A DNA stretch of 64,000 nt, from assembly GCF_913566895.1 (NCBI RefSeq), contig NZ_CAJYCN010000005.1, positions 1-64,000 on the forward strand, read 5' to 3'. Numbering within the stretch: position 1 is the first letter of the stretch; every line of letters begins with the position of its first letter. Below are positions 1 to 9,172 of this stretch, one piece after another. A model generated the notes under the pieces. It had not been told where the DNA came from. It did not search any database and worked only from the letters and a program-made list of their open reading frames with translations. The translations under genes were made by a program, and so were the position numbers. The DNA is from Listeria ilorinensis (GTDB lineage Bacteria > Bacillota > Bacilli > Lactobacillales > Listeriaceae).

Positions 1-3000
1 TCTAGCGGGAAAAAAGTAAAATTCACGTTGCCGGATGGGATGCGTTTTACCGCAATTTCTGTGCCGAGTGACTATCAGACAACGAAAAATGTTGATACTA
101 GCCTCTTGAGCTATTTAAATGGTAATGACCCACTGGGAAAAGCAATTACCTCAGTGAAGCTTCCGAGTCCCGAAACCACCTATAATAAAGCCACTTATGG
201 CAGCGTGGTTTATGAACTGGATCCAGGCACGGAGAAAGCGAGTTTTAATTTTTCGGTTCGTGTGGATGCGGCGAAATATTACGGAGTAACAGATCTGAAA
301 GAACCCATCAAAGCAGAAGCATTTACGGGTGATGAAAGTACACCGGTTGCTTCTGCTGAGCAAATGATCCATGCGGAAGGCAACAAGGTAGTGGGTTATG
401 CCAGTCAAGATCATGTAAAAACCATGTTTCGAACTTGGTATGTCAATCTAGGCTTGTCAAAAGTTTTACCCAGCACAGATACAACTGATTCGTATAACTA
501 TACACGACCTTATTCTGTCGTAAATGGATTAAATGAATTGGATGGCCGAGGAGCCAAATATTATACACCTAAAAATGTCCAAGTCACGCTTTATTATCCG
601 GAAGGCATGGAATATGTGGGAGTGGTGAATCAAGATAAAGTAATCCAGAAAAATAATTCCCTTCAAACGATCACGCCATATCCAGAAGAAAATAAAGTCG
701 TGATTGATTTTAAACAGGAAAATTACCAAGGTTCATCAAGTACAATATTTACAGTTAAATATAAAGTACCCAAAGGAACGCCAGCAGGAACCTATACAGC
801 GCCAAAAGTGCCTCATGCGGTCATCACAACGTATGATGGAGAGGTATTTGAATCAGATGCTTTAACGACAGATAAATTAAATCTGACGACGCCGGTTACA
901 TTGGATACTTGTAAAGTCGAGGCTAACACCCCACCTAATCAGATGGTTCTAACTACGAGAAATAGTTACATAAATCCAGATAATGAAACTTGGGCAGGTA
1001 ATATTCAAATTGATAATCGGCAGACGGTGGGGAATAAGACGAACCAAATCTATCACATCAAATTTGATGCCAATTGGGAAGCCTATACCATCCATCTACC
1101 TTTTGATGGAACAATTGCTAATAATCAGGTGACGAATATTCAATACAAAACCAACTTAAATTCTACGTATCGTTCCTACAATGGGACTTTACCCAAAGTA
1201 AATAACAATCGAATGGCTACTTTGGAAGCCACTGCTGTAGGTTTACAGGAAGGTGAATATTTTACAGAAATCCAAGCGAATGTAGGGGATTTCTCACCAG
1301 GTTTCCAAAATACTAATCCAAATGGGGTATTCAGCCCATCCTCGAACGCTTCTTATGGAATTGTGAAACCAGGGATTAAATCAGTTGATTTTGTTGCTGA
1401 AATCTGGGATGAAAATGATGAAGCAAACACGAAAGTTGCCGGAAAATCTACTTATACGGTGAACAATAATAAAACTACATCAGCGAATGGAACTGCGAGT
1501 TTCTATAATACAGAAGGAAAACAGATCAAAGCGGCTCGTGCTGGCGATAAAATCACAACCAAAGCCAATCTTACTTTATTTGATTACCCTCATGGAACAC
1601 GCACTGTATTGAATGATCCAGAAGTTTATCTGCGCGAACTAGAGGGTACTAGAATCCATCCATCATCGATTAAATTAACCGATCAAAATGGGAAAGATGT
1701 CGACTTTACAGTAAAAGAAGAGACCGCCTTAAGTGGTGAAAAAGTGTATACTCTTCAAACATCGAATATGACTGTCGGGCGTTATGTAGGATATCCAAGT
1801 AAACATTGTTATCTGAAAGTAAGCTATGATTTTTCCTTAGATAATACACTAGATTATGATATGAATACAGATGCGCAGGCAATGATTGGTTGGGGTGGAC
1901 CAGATATCGTATCTGCCAGAACACCCAACAGTTTTTCGGATATCGGACTAGATGTCAATCGAAATGGAAAGGAAAATGAAAAACTACTTTCAGTTGATAG
2001 TAGCCCACTATCCGTACTTAAACAAGACGCTGTTGCGGTAGAAACTTTTCTGAATGTAGAAGGAGAAGGGGTAAAACCTGCTTATATTGAAGGGGACAAT
2101 GATACCGTTGCTTACTTTACCCCTGGAACGGATGCGGAATATACCATTAAAATCACCAATAGTTCAGAAGGGGAAGCTTCGGCTTTTGAGCTTTATATTC
2201 CAATCCCGAAAACCGGACAAAACTTTGGTTCGAAATTCCAAAGTGAAGCTTTTCAATGGGATATGAAAATGAGCGGACCGATTGTTTTAAATGCGGAACA
2301 AGCGGCACAGTTTGATGTGGGCTATGCCACGACGGCGACTGAAGCGAACTATGAAGAGGCAGGGATCTATACTGCCCATCCTTCGGATTATGAACAAGTC
2401 AATATGGTTCGCGTCAAAGTCAAAACCCAAATCAATTCTGGCGAGACCCAAACCTTCAAAGTGCCACTGAAAGTGGATGAAACTTTTGATTCGGCGACAT
2501 CCGGAGAGAAAATAGGAAAGCGTAATATCTATAATCCGTTTTATCGCGTGATAACCAACACGTTCTCTGGCACGTTGTCCGGGACAAAAGTCGGGGCGGA
2601 ACTGGTCATCGCGGAAGTAGAGGGGGCGCTGTTTCACGATTTAGATGTCAATGGTCTCTATGAACAAGCCAAAGGCGATACGCCGCTGGCGAATGAAACA
2701 GTGGCGCTCTACAAGTGGAATGAGACAACATCTCACTATGAACCTGTGATGCAAGACGGGGCGAATGTGACGACGACCACCGATGCGAAAGGAACGTATA
2801 CTTTTGATTATAGTGTGGGACTGGGATATGGTAAATATGCCGTGCGCTTCCCCGATAAAGCAGGGTATCAGTATACGCTCCAACAGGTAGGCAAAGACAG
2901 CACGATCGATAGTGACGCCAACGTGTTGGGCAGCGATCGCGGCTGGGTAAAAGACATTGATCCGACCTTGCCTACGTCTCAATCCATCAATGCAGGGTAC

Positions 3001-5472
3001 TTCATGTATACACCTGCTCAAGATTTGAAAGTCAATCTGAATGAAAAAATGGTCCAAGAAGGAGCAAGTTTGAAAGTCACCTTACCAAAGGTTACTTCTA
3101 CAAGCGGACAAGCAGCGGAGGATACGATCGAGCCGTCCTTCTTCCAAAACATCCAGGCTAGTACCGATGGGTATGTGTGGACAACCGCAGATACCCGTGT
3201 GGCCACTGTGCGCACCTTGAGTGATGGTTCTGGTGCTATTGTGGGAGGATCTGCCGGAGGCAAGACCGTGGCAGCCACTGACTTGACGCTTGCGATCCAA
3301 GATCTCTTTGGCACACAAAAAACATCGACCGCCCCTGTCTATGTTAAAACAGCAGAGGGTCATGTCAACCAACAAGGGGCCTTTACACTGGGAGCGAGCG
3401 ATTTCACCATGGCTTATCAGGCGGCGAAAGGCTTGACGGAGACGCAAGCATTGGCGCTTGCGAAAACCGCCGCGTTTGAAGAAGTCAAAAATGGTGTCAA
3501 CTCCACCGCACAAGATCGTCTGGATGGGGTGCAGGTCCATGCGACCCAACTAGCCGCGATTCAAAACGGTTCGAATCACGGAGGGACGTATCCATTGACG
3601 TATACCCTCACCCAAGAGGGGCAAACCGTGGAGGTCGTTGTGCAAGTCACTGTCGAACAAGATTTGACGGACGTGAACGTCCATGATTCCACGATCTATG
3701 TGGGCGATCAGTGGCATGCGGCTGATAATTTTGACAGTGCGCTGGATCAAGAGGGAAATCCAGTGGCATTGGCTGACGTCCAAGTCAGTGGCACCGTCGA
3801 TTCCACTACTGCCGGCACCTATCCCGTGACTTACACGTACAATGGGGTTTCAGCGACAGCCACTGTGACCGTGAAAGAGGTCCTCACCGCTGTGAATGCG
3901 CATGACTCCGTCATTTATACGGGAGACAGCTGGGAGGCGGCCGATAATTTTGACAGCGCCCTAGATAAGGACGGCAACGCCGTTTCCTTGCGCGATGTCC
4001 AAGTAACAGGAACGGTGGATACAACTCAAGCCGGCGCCTATCCGATCACGTACACGTATGAAGGCGTTTCGACGACGATCACCGTGACCGTCAAAGAAAA
4101 TAAAGCCGGCATCAGTGCCCACGATTCGACGATTTATGTCGGGGATAGCTGGAGTGCGGCCGATAACTTTGACAGTGCCTATGATCAAGATGGGAATGCG
4201 GTGGCGTTCCAAGATGTGAAGGTCACAGAAAAACCAACCGTTGATCTAAACAAAGCCGGCGCGTATCAAGTGACGTACCAATATGGCAGTGTCTCCCAAA
4301 CCATCACTTTAACAGTCAAAGAGATTCAAACGGCTGTGAATGCGCATGACTCCGTCATTTATACAGGGGATAGCTGGGAGGCGGCGGACAACTTTGACAG
4401 TGCATTAGATAAAGATGGCAATGCCGTGGCTTTTACCGACGTGCAAGTCACTGGAACAGTGGATACGACTCAAGCGGGCACATATCCGATCACGTACACG
4501 TATGAGGGTGTTTCGACGACGATCACTGTGACCGTGAAAGAGCCATTGACGGCTGTCTATGCCCATGATTCGCTGATTTATGCAGGCGATGACTGGACCG
4601 CACAAGATAATTTCGACCGTGCCTTGGATCGAGCCGGACAGGAAGTCGCCTTTCAAGACGTCACCGTCCAAGAAAATCCAAGCGTGGATCCCCATACACC
4701 GGGCGTATATCAAGTGACCTACAGCTATGAGGGCGTTTCAACGACGATCAACGTAACGGTCGCGCCGCGTCAAACGAAGGTAGAAGTCCATGATAGTACG
4801 CTGTATACAGGAGATAGCTGGAAGGCAAAAGACAATTTTGAGGGAGCGACCGATAAAGCAGGGAACCCGATTGACTTGGCGGATGTCCAAGTGACAGGCA
4901 CGGTGGATACCAAGACGCCGGGTACGTATGAAGTCACGTATACGTATGACGGGGTGAAAGCTGTGGCGCACATTACCGTCTTAGAAAACCAGGCGCAAAT
5001 CACTGTGCAAGATAGTACGTTGACGGTGGACGATAAATGGGAAGCGCAAGATAATTTCATCAGTGCGACCAATCGAGATGGCCAAGCCATCCTCTTTTCC
5101 AACGTGACGACAAAAGGGAGCGTGGATACGACCCAGCCGGGGACTTATTCGGTTACCTACACGATCGATCCGAATGAAGGAACGGCAGATGCTGGAAAAG
5201 AACAGCTTTCCGTGACAGCGAAGATTCAAGTTTTGGCGAAAGAAACAGGTGACACCACTGGTGGCTCGGCAGATGATGATTCCAACACGGATAAGGCATC
5301 ATCCTTGAAGGTGACGAGTGGCACCCAGCACACCGCCACTTATGAACAAGCACAACCACTGCCTCGAACAGGCGACCAGAGCAACTTATGGCTGATCTGG
5401 CTGGGCGTGGGCCTTCTGGCGCTAAGCGGTCTACTGTGGGTGTCGATTATACGTAGACGCAGACAATCATAA
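1..5472 (+). CDS. LPXTG-anchored surface protein with seven Ig-like repeats (5' end missing)
   Basis: The reading frame is open from base 1, so the start and signal peptide lie outside the window; 1823 residues are visible. The C-terminus has an LPRTG sortase motif (codons at 5359-5373), a hydrophobic segment and a basic tail (RRRRQS), so sortase A should anchor it to peptidoglycan. The first ~870 visible residues resemble the beta-sandwich stalks of large Gram-positive adhesins. Residues ~870-1005 look like an SdrD B-type (Cna_B-related) domain, with the pattern LFHDLDVNGLYE. Residues ~1220-1750 hold seven tandem repeats of ~73 residues that resemble bacterial Ig-like group 3 (Big_3). A threonine/serine-rich linker precedes LPRTG. 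Base composition changes inside the gene: the first ~2.3 kb is AT-richer than the repeat part. The ligand is unknown; a role in adhesion is inferred from the architecture. Confidence 0.9.
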   Translation, partial: SSGKKVKFTLPDGMRFTAISVPSDYQTTKNVDTSLLSYLNGNDPLGKAITSVKLPSPETTYNKATYGSVVYELDPGTEKASFNFSVRVDAAKYYGVTDLKEPIKAEAFTGDESTPVASAEQMIHAEGNKVVGYASQDHVKTMFRTWYVNLGLSKVLPSTDTTDSYNYTRPYSVVNGLNELDGRGAKYYTPKNVQVTLYYPEGMEYVGVVNQDKVIQKNNSLQTITPYPEENKVVIDFKQENYQGSSSTIFTVKYKVPKGTPAGTYTAPKVPHAVITTYDGEVFESDALTTDKLNLTTPVTLDTCKVEANTPPNQMVLTTRNSYINPDNETWAGNIQIDNRQTVGNKTNQIYHIKFDANWEAYTIHLPFDGTIANNQVTNIQYKTNLNSTYRSYNGTLPKVNNNRMATLEATAVGLQEGEYFTEIQANVGDFSPGFQNTNPNGVFSPSSNASYGIVKPGIKSVDFVAEIWDENDEANTKVAGKSTYTVNNNKTTSANGTASFYNTEGKQIKAARAGDKITTKANLTLFDYPHGTRTVLNDPEVYLRELEGTRIHPSSIKLTDQNGKDVDFTVKEETALSGEKVYTLQTSNMTVGRYVGYPSKHCYLKVSYDFSLDNTLDYDMNTDAQAMIGWGGPDIVSARTPNSFSDIGLDVNRNGKENEKLLSVDSSPLSVLKQDAVAVETFLNVEGEGVKPAYIEGDNDTVAYFTPGTDAEYTIKITNSSEGEASAFELYIPIPKTGQNFGSKFQSEAFQWDMKMSGPIVLNAEQAAQFDVGYATTATEANYEEAGIYTAHPSDYEQVNMVRVKVKTQINSGETQTFKVPLKVDETFDSATSGEKIGKRNIYNPFYRVITNTFSGTLSGTKVGAELVIAEVEGALFHDLDVNGLYEQAKGDTPLANETVALYKWNETTSHYEPVMQDGANVTTTTDAKGTYTFDYSVGLGYGKYAVRFPDKAGYQYTLQQVGKDSTIDSDANVLGSDRGWVKDIDPTLPTSQSINAGYFMYTPAQDLKVNLNEKMVQEGASLKVTLPKVTSTSGQAAEDTIEPSFFQNIQASTDGYVWTTADTRVATVRTLSDGSGAIVGGSAGGKTVAATDLTLAIQDLFGTQKTSTAPVYVKTAEGHVNQQGAFTLGASDFTMAYQAAKGLTETQALALAKTAAFEEVKNGVNSTAQDRLDGVQVHATQLAAIQNGSNHGGTYPLTYTLTQEGQTVEVVVQVTVEQDLTDVNVHDSTIYVGDQWHAADNFDSALDQEGNPVALADVQVSGTVDSTTAGTYPVTYTYNGVSATATVTVKEVLTAVNAHDSVIYTGDSWEAADNFDSALDKDGNAVSLRDVQVTGTVDTTQAGAYPITYTYEGVSTTITVTVKENKAGISAHDSTIYVGDSWSAADNFDSAYDQDGNAVAFQDVKVTEKPTVDLNKAGAYQVTYQYGSVSQTITLTVKEIQTAVNAHDSVIYTGDSWEAADNFDSALDKDGNAVAFTDVQVTGTVDTTQAGTYPITYTYEGVSTTITVTVKEPLTAVYAHDSLIYAGDDWTAQDNFDRALDRAGQEVAFQDVTVQENPSVDPHTPGVYQVTYSYEGVSTTINVTVAPRQTKVEVHDSTLYTGDSWKAKDNFEGATDKAGNPIDLADVQVTGTVDTKTPGTYEVTYTYDGVKAVAHITVLENQAQITVQDSTLTVDDKWEAQDNFISATNRDGQAILFSNVTTKGSVDTTQPGTYSVTYTIDPNEGTADAGKEQLSVTAKIQVLAKETGDTTGGSADDDSNTDKASSLKVTSGTQHTATYEQAQPLPRTGDQSNLWLIWLGVGLLALSGLLWVSIIRRRRQS
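3661..5250 (+). repeat. Seven tandem ~220-bp repeats encoding Ig-like (Big_3-type) domains
   Basis: Each unit begins with a pattern like HDSxIYxGDSWxAxDNFDSA and ends with YPITYTYEGVSTTITVTVKE or a variant. Units start near 3661, 3883, 4102, 4327, 4546, 4771 and 4990. Units 2 and 4 are nearly identical in protein and very close in DNA, while units 3 and 5 share a two-residue-longer middle and a YQVTY ending. This alternation suggests duplication of a two-unit block. Unit 7 is the most diverged and runs into the wall linker. Confidence 0.88.
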
Positions 5473-5510
5473 ACGTAGAAAAGATTGGGACATAAAGAAG
5501 GTTCAATAAG

Positions 5511-5584
5511 CTAATAAAAGAAGCGAAAATCAAGTATGAGCACCATTTCTCAAAATGGATCTTGATTCTCGCTTCTTTTATTAG
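5511..5584 (+). terminator. Long two-stem hairpin terminator after the LPXTG gene
   Basis: The outer arms 5511-5534 and 5561-5584 pair at 23 of 24 positions. A second small stem (CCATTT / AAAATGG) sits in the middle. A T-rich tail follows the top strand and a run of A precedes the left arm, so it can stop transcription from both sides: the surface-protein gene on + and the DXS-like gene on -. A closely related element follows the InlJ-like gene at 26255-26327. Confidence 0.8.
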
Positions 5585-5620
5585 ACTTTATACTTTAGTT
5601 TTCTGTGTGAGATCGAATGA

Positions 5621-7390
5621 TCATTTTTTTAATAAGTCAAGTGTAGCTCGAACAATGTTTTCAGTGCTCAAACCATACCGTTCATAAAGTACTGCTTGGG
5701 GAACTTCATCCGTGAATTCTTTTGCAGCTCCAAATGATTTCACTTTGATGGAACTGTCGCCATAGTAATGCGCGATTTTTTCACCGAAGCCGCCGGACAG
5801 GCTGCCGTCTTCTAGTGTTAGTACTAGTTGATGATTGGCTTTCAGGCTTTCAAGGGTCGTTTGGTCGTAACCAGTGATAAATTGTGGATTGATCAAAGTT
5901 GCATTTATTCCCTCAGCTGCTAGTTTTTCATGAACCTTTTGCCCAAGTTGGAAAAAGCCGCCAAGTGCTAGGATGGCTACTGTGCTGCCTGAATGTGAGA
6001 CTTCATAGTGCGGTTTTGAATAGTCATGACTTATTGGGGTGCTATGATTGACGCCATGTTCTGGGATACGGATGGCAACAGGGTGGTCTTTTTGTGTGAG
6101 AGCCCAGTCTAGCATGGCTTCAAGCTGTTCTTGGGTTGCTGGGGCCAAATAGACGATATTTGGGATGCTCGATAGGAGCGGGATATCGTAAAGACCTTGA
6201 TGCGTAACTGCCCCGCCGGAAATGGAGCCGCCCCGGACGATGATGACTGCGGGGGTATCGTTGATTGCCAAGTCATGTGAAAGTTGGTCATAGGCTCTTT
6301 GCAGGAAAGTGCTCGAATGAAAGACAACTGGGCGGATACCGGCAGATGCCAAGGCGGAAGCAAATGTGATCGAATGACCTTCTGCAATACCAACATCAAA
6401 ATAGCGATCAGGATAGGCAGCTTGGAAACGTTTCAAACCAAACATTCCTGGAATTGCAGCATTGATTGTAACAATTGGCAGTTGTTCGGTTTCGATTTTT
6501 TTAGTTAATTGATCAATAATCAGATCGCTGTAGTTTTCACCGCTCTCTTGAATAATTGCCTCACCTGTTTTCAAATCAAATGGGGTACGCCAGTGATAGA
6601 GCATTTTATTTGTCACTGCCTTTTCAAAACCGTGACCTTTTTCAGTATGCACATGAAGGACGATGGGATGATCGATATCTTTTACATCTTGGAACGTGTC
6701 AATCATCGTTTGTAAATCATTGCCTTCTTCAATGTAGCGATAATCAAAACCTAGTGCTTTGAATAAATTATTTTCGGAAGTACCGTTTGAAGCGCGGAGT
6801 TCAGCTAGTGTCCCGTAAAGGCCGCCAAAATTTTCATCGATAGACATTTCATTATCATTGAAAATCACAATCAGATTGCTGTTTAGTTCGGCTCCATTGT
6901 TTAGTCCTTCGAATGCTAAGCCGCCACTCATGGAACCATCGCCGATCAGTGCTAACACATTGCCAGTTTCATTTTTCAGATCACGTGCCTTGGCAAGGCC
7001 TACAGCTAAGCTAATCGATGTGGAAGTGTGGCCGACTGTGAAAAAGTCATGTTCGCTTTCATGTTGAGAAGTATAGCCGGTAATATCATTGAAATGAGCA
7101 GGATCCTCAAAACCAGATTTTCTTCCGGTCAGAATCTTATGCGGGTAGGATTGATGGGAGACATCCCAAACGATTTTATCTGTTGGCGAATCGAAGACAT
7201 AATGAAAAGCTAGTGTGAGCTCAACTACACCTAAGTTCGGTCCAATGTGTCCACCATGTTGGCTATCTTTAAATAAAATCAGCTCACGAATCTCTTGGGC
7301 TGCTTGTTTCATTTCTGGAATCGTTAATTTTTTTACATCATCTGGACCGTGCACTTGGTCAAGAATACTTGTTTCTGTAATGTTTGACAA
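5621..7390 (-). CDS. DXS-like thiamine-diphosphate transketolase (1-deoxy-D-xylulose-5-phosphate synthase family)
   Basis: A 589-residue protein with an ATG start at 7390. The N-terminal third has the DXS signature region GHIGPNLGVVELT and WDVSHQSYPHKILTGR, followed by a thiamine-diphosphate motif GDGSMSGG...N. The C-terminal half has FDVGIAEGHSITFA, with the catalytic-type Glu, STFLQRAYDQLSHD and THQG. It is shorter than typical DXS (~620-630). The family's DGxTHQG segment reads SGGAVTHQG here, so the acidic residue is lost. True DXS joins pyruvate and glyceraldehyde 3-phosphate for isoprenoid, thiamine and pyridoxal synthesis. With these changes I call only the family and leave the substrate open. 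It stands alone on the minus strand with no isoprenoid genes nearby. Confidence 0.75.
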   Translation of the reverse strand: MSNITETSILDQVHGPDDVKKLTIPEMKQAAQEIRELILFKDSQHGGHIGPNLGVVELTLAFHYVFDSPTDKIVWDVSHQSYPHKILTGRKSGFEDPAHFNDITGYTSQHESEHDFFTVGHTSTSISLAVGLAKARDLKNETGNVLALIGDGSMSGGLAFEGLNNGAELNSNLIVIFNDNEMSIDENFGGLYGTLAELRASNGTSENNLFKALGFDYRYIEEGNDLQTMIDTFQDVKDIDHPIVLHVHTEKGHGFEKAVTNKMLYHWRTPFDLKTGEAIIQESGENYSDLIIDQLTKKIETEQLPIVTINAAIPGMFGLKRFQAAYPDRYFDVGIAEGHSITFASALASAGIRPVVFHSSTFLQRAYDQLSHDLAINDTPAVIIVRGGSISGGAVTHQGLYDIPLLSSIPNIVYLAPATQEQLEAMLDWALTQKDHPVAIRIPEHGVNHSTPISHDYSKPHYEVSHSGSTVAILALGGFFQLGQKVHEKLAAEGINATLINPQFITGYDQTTLESLKANHQLVLTLEDGSLSGGFGEKIAHYYGDSSIKVKSFGAAKEFTDEVPQAVLYERYGLSTENIVRATLDLLKK

Positions 7391-7550
7391 AATAGGCCAC
7401 CTCGGTTAATTTTTATTTTTTGTGAAGAACTGTGCTAAGTTTACACCCTTGAGTGGACTCTAAGTCAACTGTTTTAATAAAAAATTTTTCTAAGTGGCTT
7501 AGTTGCTGCTATAATAGAAAGGAATTACTGAATAATGAAGTACTGGAGCG

Positions 7551-8122
7551 GTGAGCAACTTGAAAGAAGACATTTTGCAACGAATTGAAGAATTAGGCGG
7601 CTCAGCTGATTTTACTGATCCATCATTGCTTGGAAATTACAGGGGATCAAGTTTTCAAAAGATTATTTACGCGCAGATTTTGAAGATTTGCTGGCTGATG
7701 AAGAGTATCAAGCAATCAAAGCAGGTGAACCTTTAGAAGAGAAAACGATCAAGTATCCTCGGATCAATTATTCGGTAGAGACGTTTACTCCCTTTACGAT
7801 TGGTACCACAGATTATGAAGAGTGGCAGGGTGATTTGGATTTTGACGGACAAAATGATCGGGAGCGACTACGGCAAATTGTCTCAAGTGAAAGTTTAGAG
7901 TTTTGCTATGTGGGTTATACAGAAGCGTTTCCGAATTACTATTTCGTTGCGTTAGATGATCCTCATCCGGAAAATCCGACTGTTTATAGTACGGATCATG
8001 AAGTTTTTTTTCAAGAAATTGACGAAAGTGGGACTTTTTTAGATTTTTTGCATCTTTTAGTGAGCGAACAGGAATTTGAACAGACACTATTAAAAGTAAA
8101 GCAAGCGTTGAAAAATGAATAA
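7551..8122 (+). pseudogene. Frameshifted SMI1/KNR4 (SUKH)-like protein
   Basis: The protein is split over two frames. The first part, from a GTG at 7551, reads MSNLKEDILQRIEELGG and is open to 7736. The second frame runs to 8122 and continues the sensible protein sequence (FSKDYLRADFEDLLADEEYQ, ending LKVKQALKNE). The switch falls between about 7625 and 7645, where one missing base in an A/G-rich stretch would explain it. Joined, the product would be about 190 residues. Its C-terminal half (YVGYTEAFPNYYF, STDHEVFFQEIDESG) resembles SUKH/SMI1 proteins, a superfamily with many toxin-immunity proteins. Either the gene is a young pseudogene or the base is a sequence error. No toxin gene is adjacent. 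Confidence 0.62.
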
Positions 8123-8124
8123 AA

Positions 8125-8162
8125 TTGAACTGTCGTTTTTTTTATTCTATACTATAAGTATA
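8125..8162 (+). promoter_or_regulatory. Sigma-A promoter of the TetR gene with palindrome on the -10
   Basis: TTGAAC (8125-8130), 17-bp spacer, TATACT (8148-8153). The -10 is the left half of a perfect 15-bp palindrome, TATACTATAAGTATA (8148-8162). It could be a repressor site, but it is AT-rich enough to be chance. Confidence 0.55.
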
Positions 8163-8185
8163 AAAAATAATCAGGGGCTGAGAAT

Positions 8186-9076
8186 TTGAAGGATAAGAAA
8201 CGGAAAATCATTACGGAAGCTAAAGCCATCTTTCGTAAAAAAGGTTATTTATTGACGTCTGTGGCCGATATTGTAGAGGCGAGTGGCATTTCTAAAGGGA
8301 CCTTCTATAACTATTTTACCTCTAAAGAAGAGCTGGCGATCGTCATTTTCAAGCAGGAATATTCTGTGCTCCATCAGAAATTGGAGCGAATGATGACAGA
8401 TGGGACACGTACGGAAAAAGAGAATTTTATGGCAACGATGAATGTATTGATAGAGTTTCATAGCAAAAACGCGGAGATTCTCAATATTACTTTTTCGCAG
8501 GCTATGATTGATGATGATTTTAATCAGTTTTTGGCAAGTGTGCGTCTGAGAAGTTTGGAATGGGTGAAAAAACAGATTCTGCTGATTTATGGAGCAGAAA
8601 CGAAACCTTATGTGAATGATCTGACGTTGCTTTTGGTCGGGATGACTTTTATGTTCGTTTTTGTCAGCGGTTCGGCAAAAGAGGAAAATAAACTGATGGA
8701 TGAGATCGTGCCATACGTGTTTCACCGAATGGATGCGCTGGTTACAGATATCATCGCTACAAAAGAAGTGATGATTACAGAGGAGGATACGGCTTGCTTT
8801 ATTCCCGATAGTGTAGGACTTCGGAATAAACGAATGTCACACCTTCGAAAAAGTGTCGAGCAGCTGACGAATAAAATTGATACTTTAGCCATTGCAGATT
8901 CGGATAAGTGGCAGTATAAAGAGTCACTAAATGCGATTTTGGCTGAGCTCAACAATAAGGAATTGCCACGTGATTTTATTATTCAAGGGACACTGCTTTA
9001 TTTGAAACAACAGGCGCCAAAAGAGCTAGGCAAGGAAGTACTGCTGGTTGAAAGATATGTAAACGATTTATTATAA
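8186..9076 (+). CDS. TetR-family transcriptional regulator (BrtA-like)
   Basis: A 296-residue protein with a TTG start at 8186 preceded by a GGGG ribosome site. Residues ~5-50 form a TetR N-terminal helix-turn-helix (VADIVEASGISKGTFYNYFTSKEEL). The C-terminal ligand-binding part is long for the family (usual total ~190-220), with an extra helical tail after residue ~190. It lies directly upstream of an MFS exporter on the same strand with its own promoter between them. In L. monocytogenes the pair BrtA-MdrT sits at the matching place; BrtA represses mdrT and responds to bile acid. Orthology is inferred from synteny and architecture. Confidence 0.82.
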   Translation: MKDKKRKIITEAKAIFRKKGYLLTSVADIVEASGISKGTFYNYFTSKEELAIVIFKQEYSVLHQKLERMMTDGTRTEKENFMATMNVLIEFHSKNAEILNITFSQAMIDDDFNQFLASVRLRSLEWVKKQILLIYGAETKPYVNDLTLLLVGMTFMFVFVSGSAKEENKLMDEIVPYVFHRMDALVTDIIATKEVMITEEDTACFIPDSVGLRNKRMSHLRKSVEQLTNKIDTLAIADSDKWQYKESLNAILAELNNKELPRDFIIQGTLLYLKQQAPKELGKEVLLVERYVNDLL

Positions 9077-9087
9077 AATTTTGAACG

Positions 9088-9132
9088 GAACGGTCATTTA
9101 TTCTTGACTGTACCGTTCTTTTTCTTTATACT
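9088..9132 (+). promoter_or_regulatory. Promoter of the MFS exporter with a likely TetR operator
   Basis: TTGACT (9104-9109), 17-bp spacer, TATACT (9127-9132). An inverted repeat GAACGGT (9088-9094) / ACCGTTC (9112-9118) brackets the -35, and a further GAACGG lies just upstream (9083-9088). The placement suits a repressor site for the TetR protein encoded upstream. The right arm followed by T-rich sequence might also work as a weak terminator for the regulator gene. Confidence 0.6.
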
Positions 9133-9172
9133 AACTCTATCATTTTGAAAATGAATGAAAGGGGAATTATAA

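Noticed and set aside
2287..3549. Several minus-strand open frames inside the giant surface-protein gene
   Set aside because: They lie opposite a clear, long coding frame, have no ribosome sites and show no family motifs.
3661..5250. Regular repeats that could look like a CRISPR array
   Set aside because: The units are ~220 bp, in frame, and encode Ig-like domains; there are no short repeats with unique spacers.
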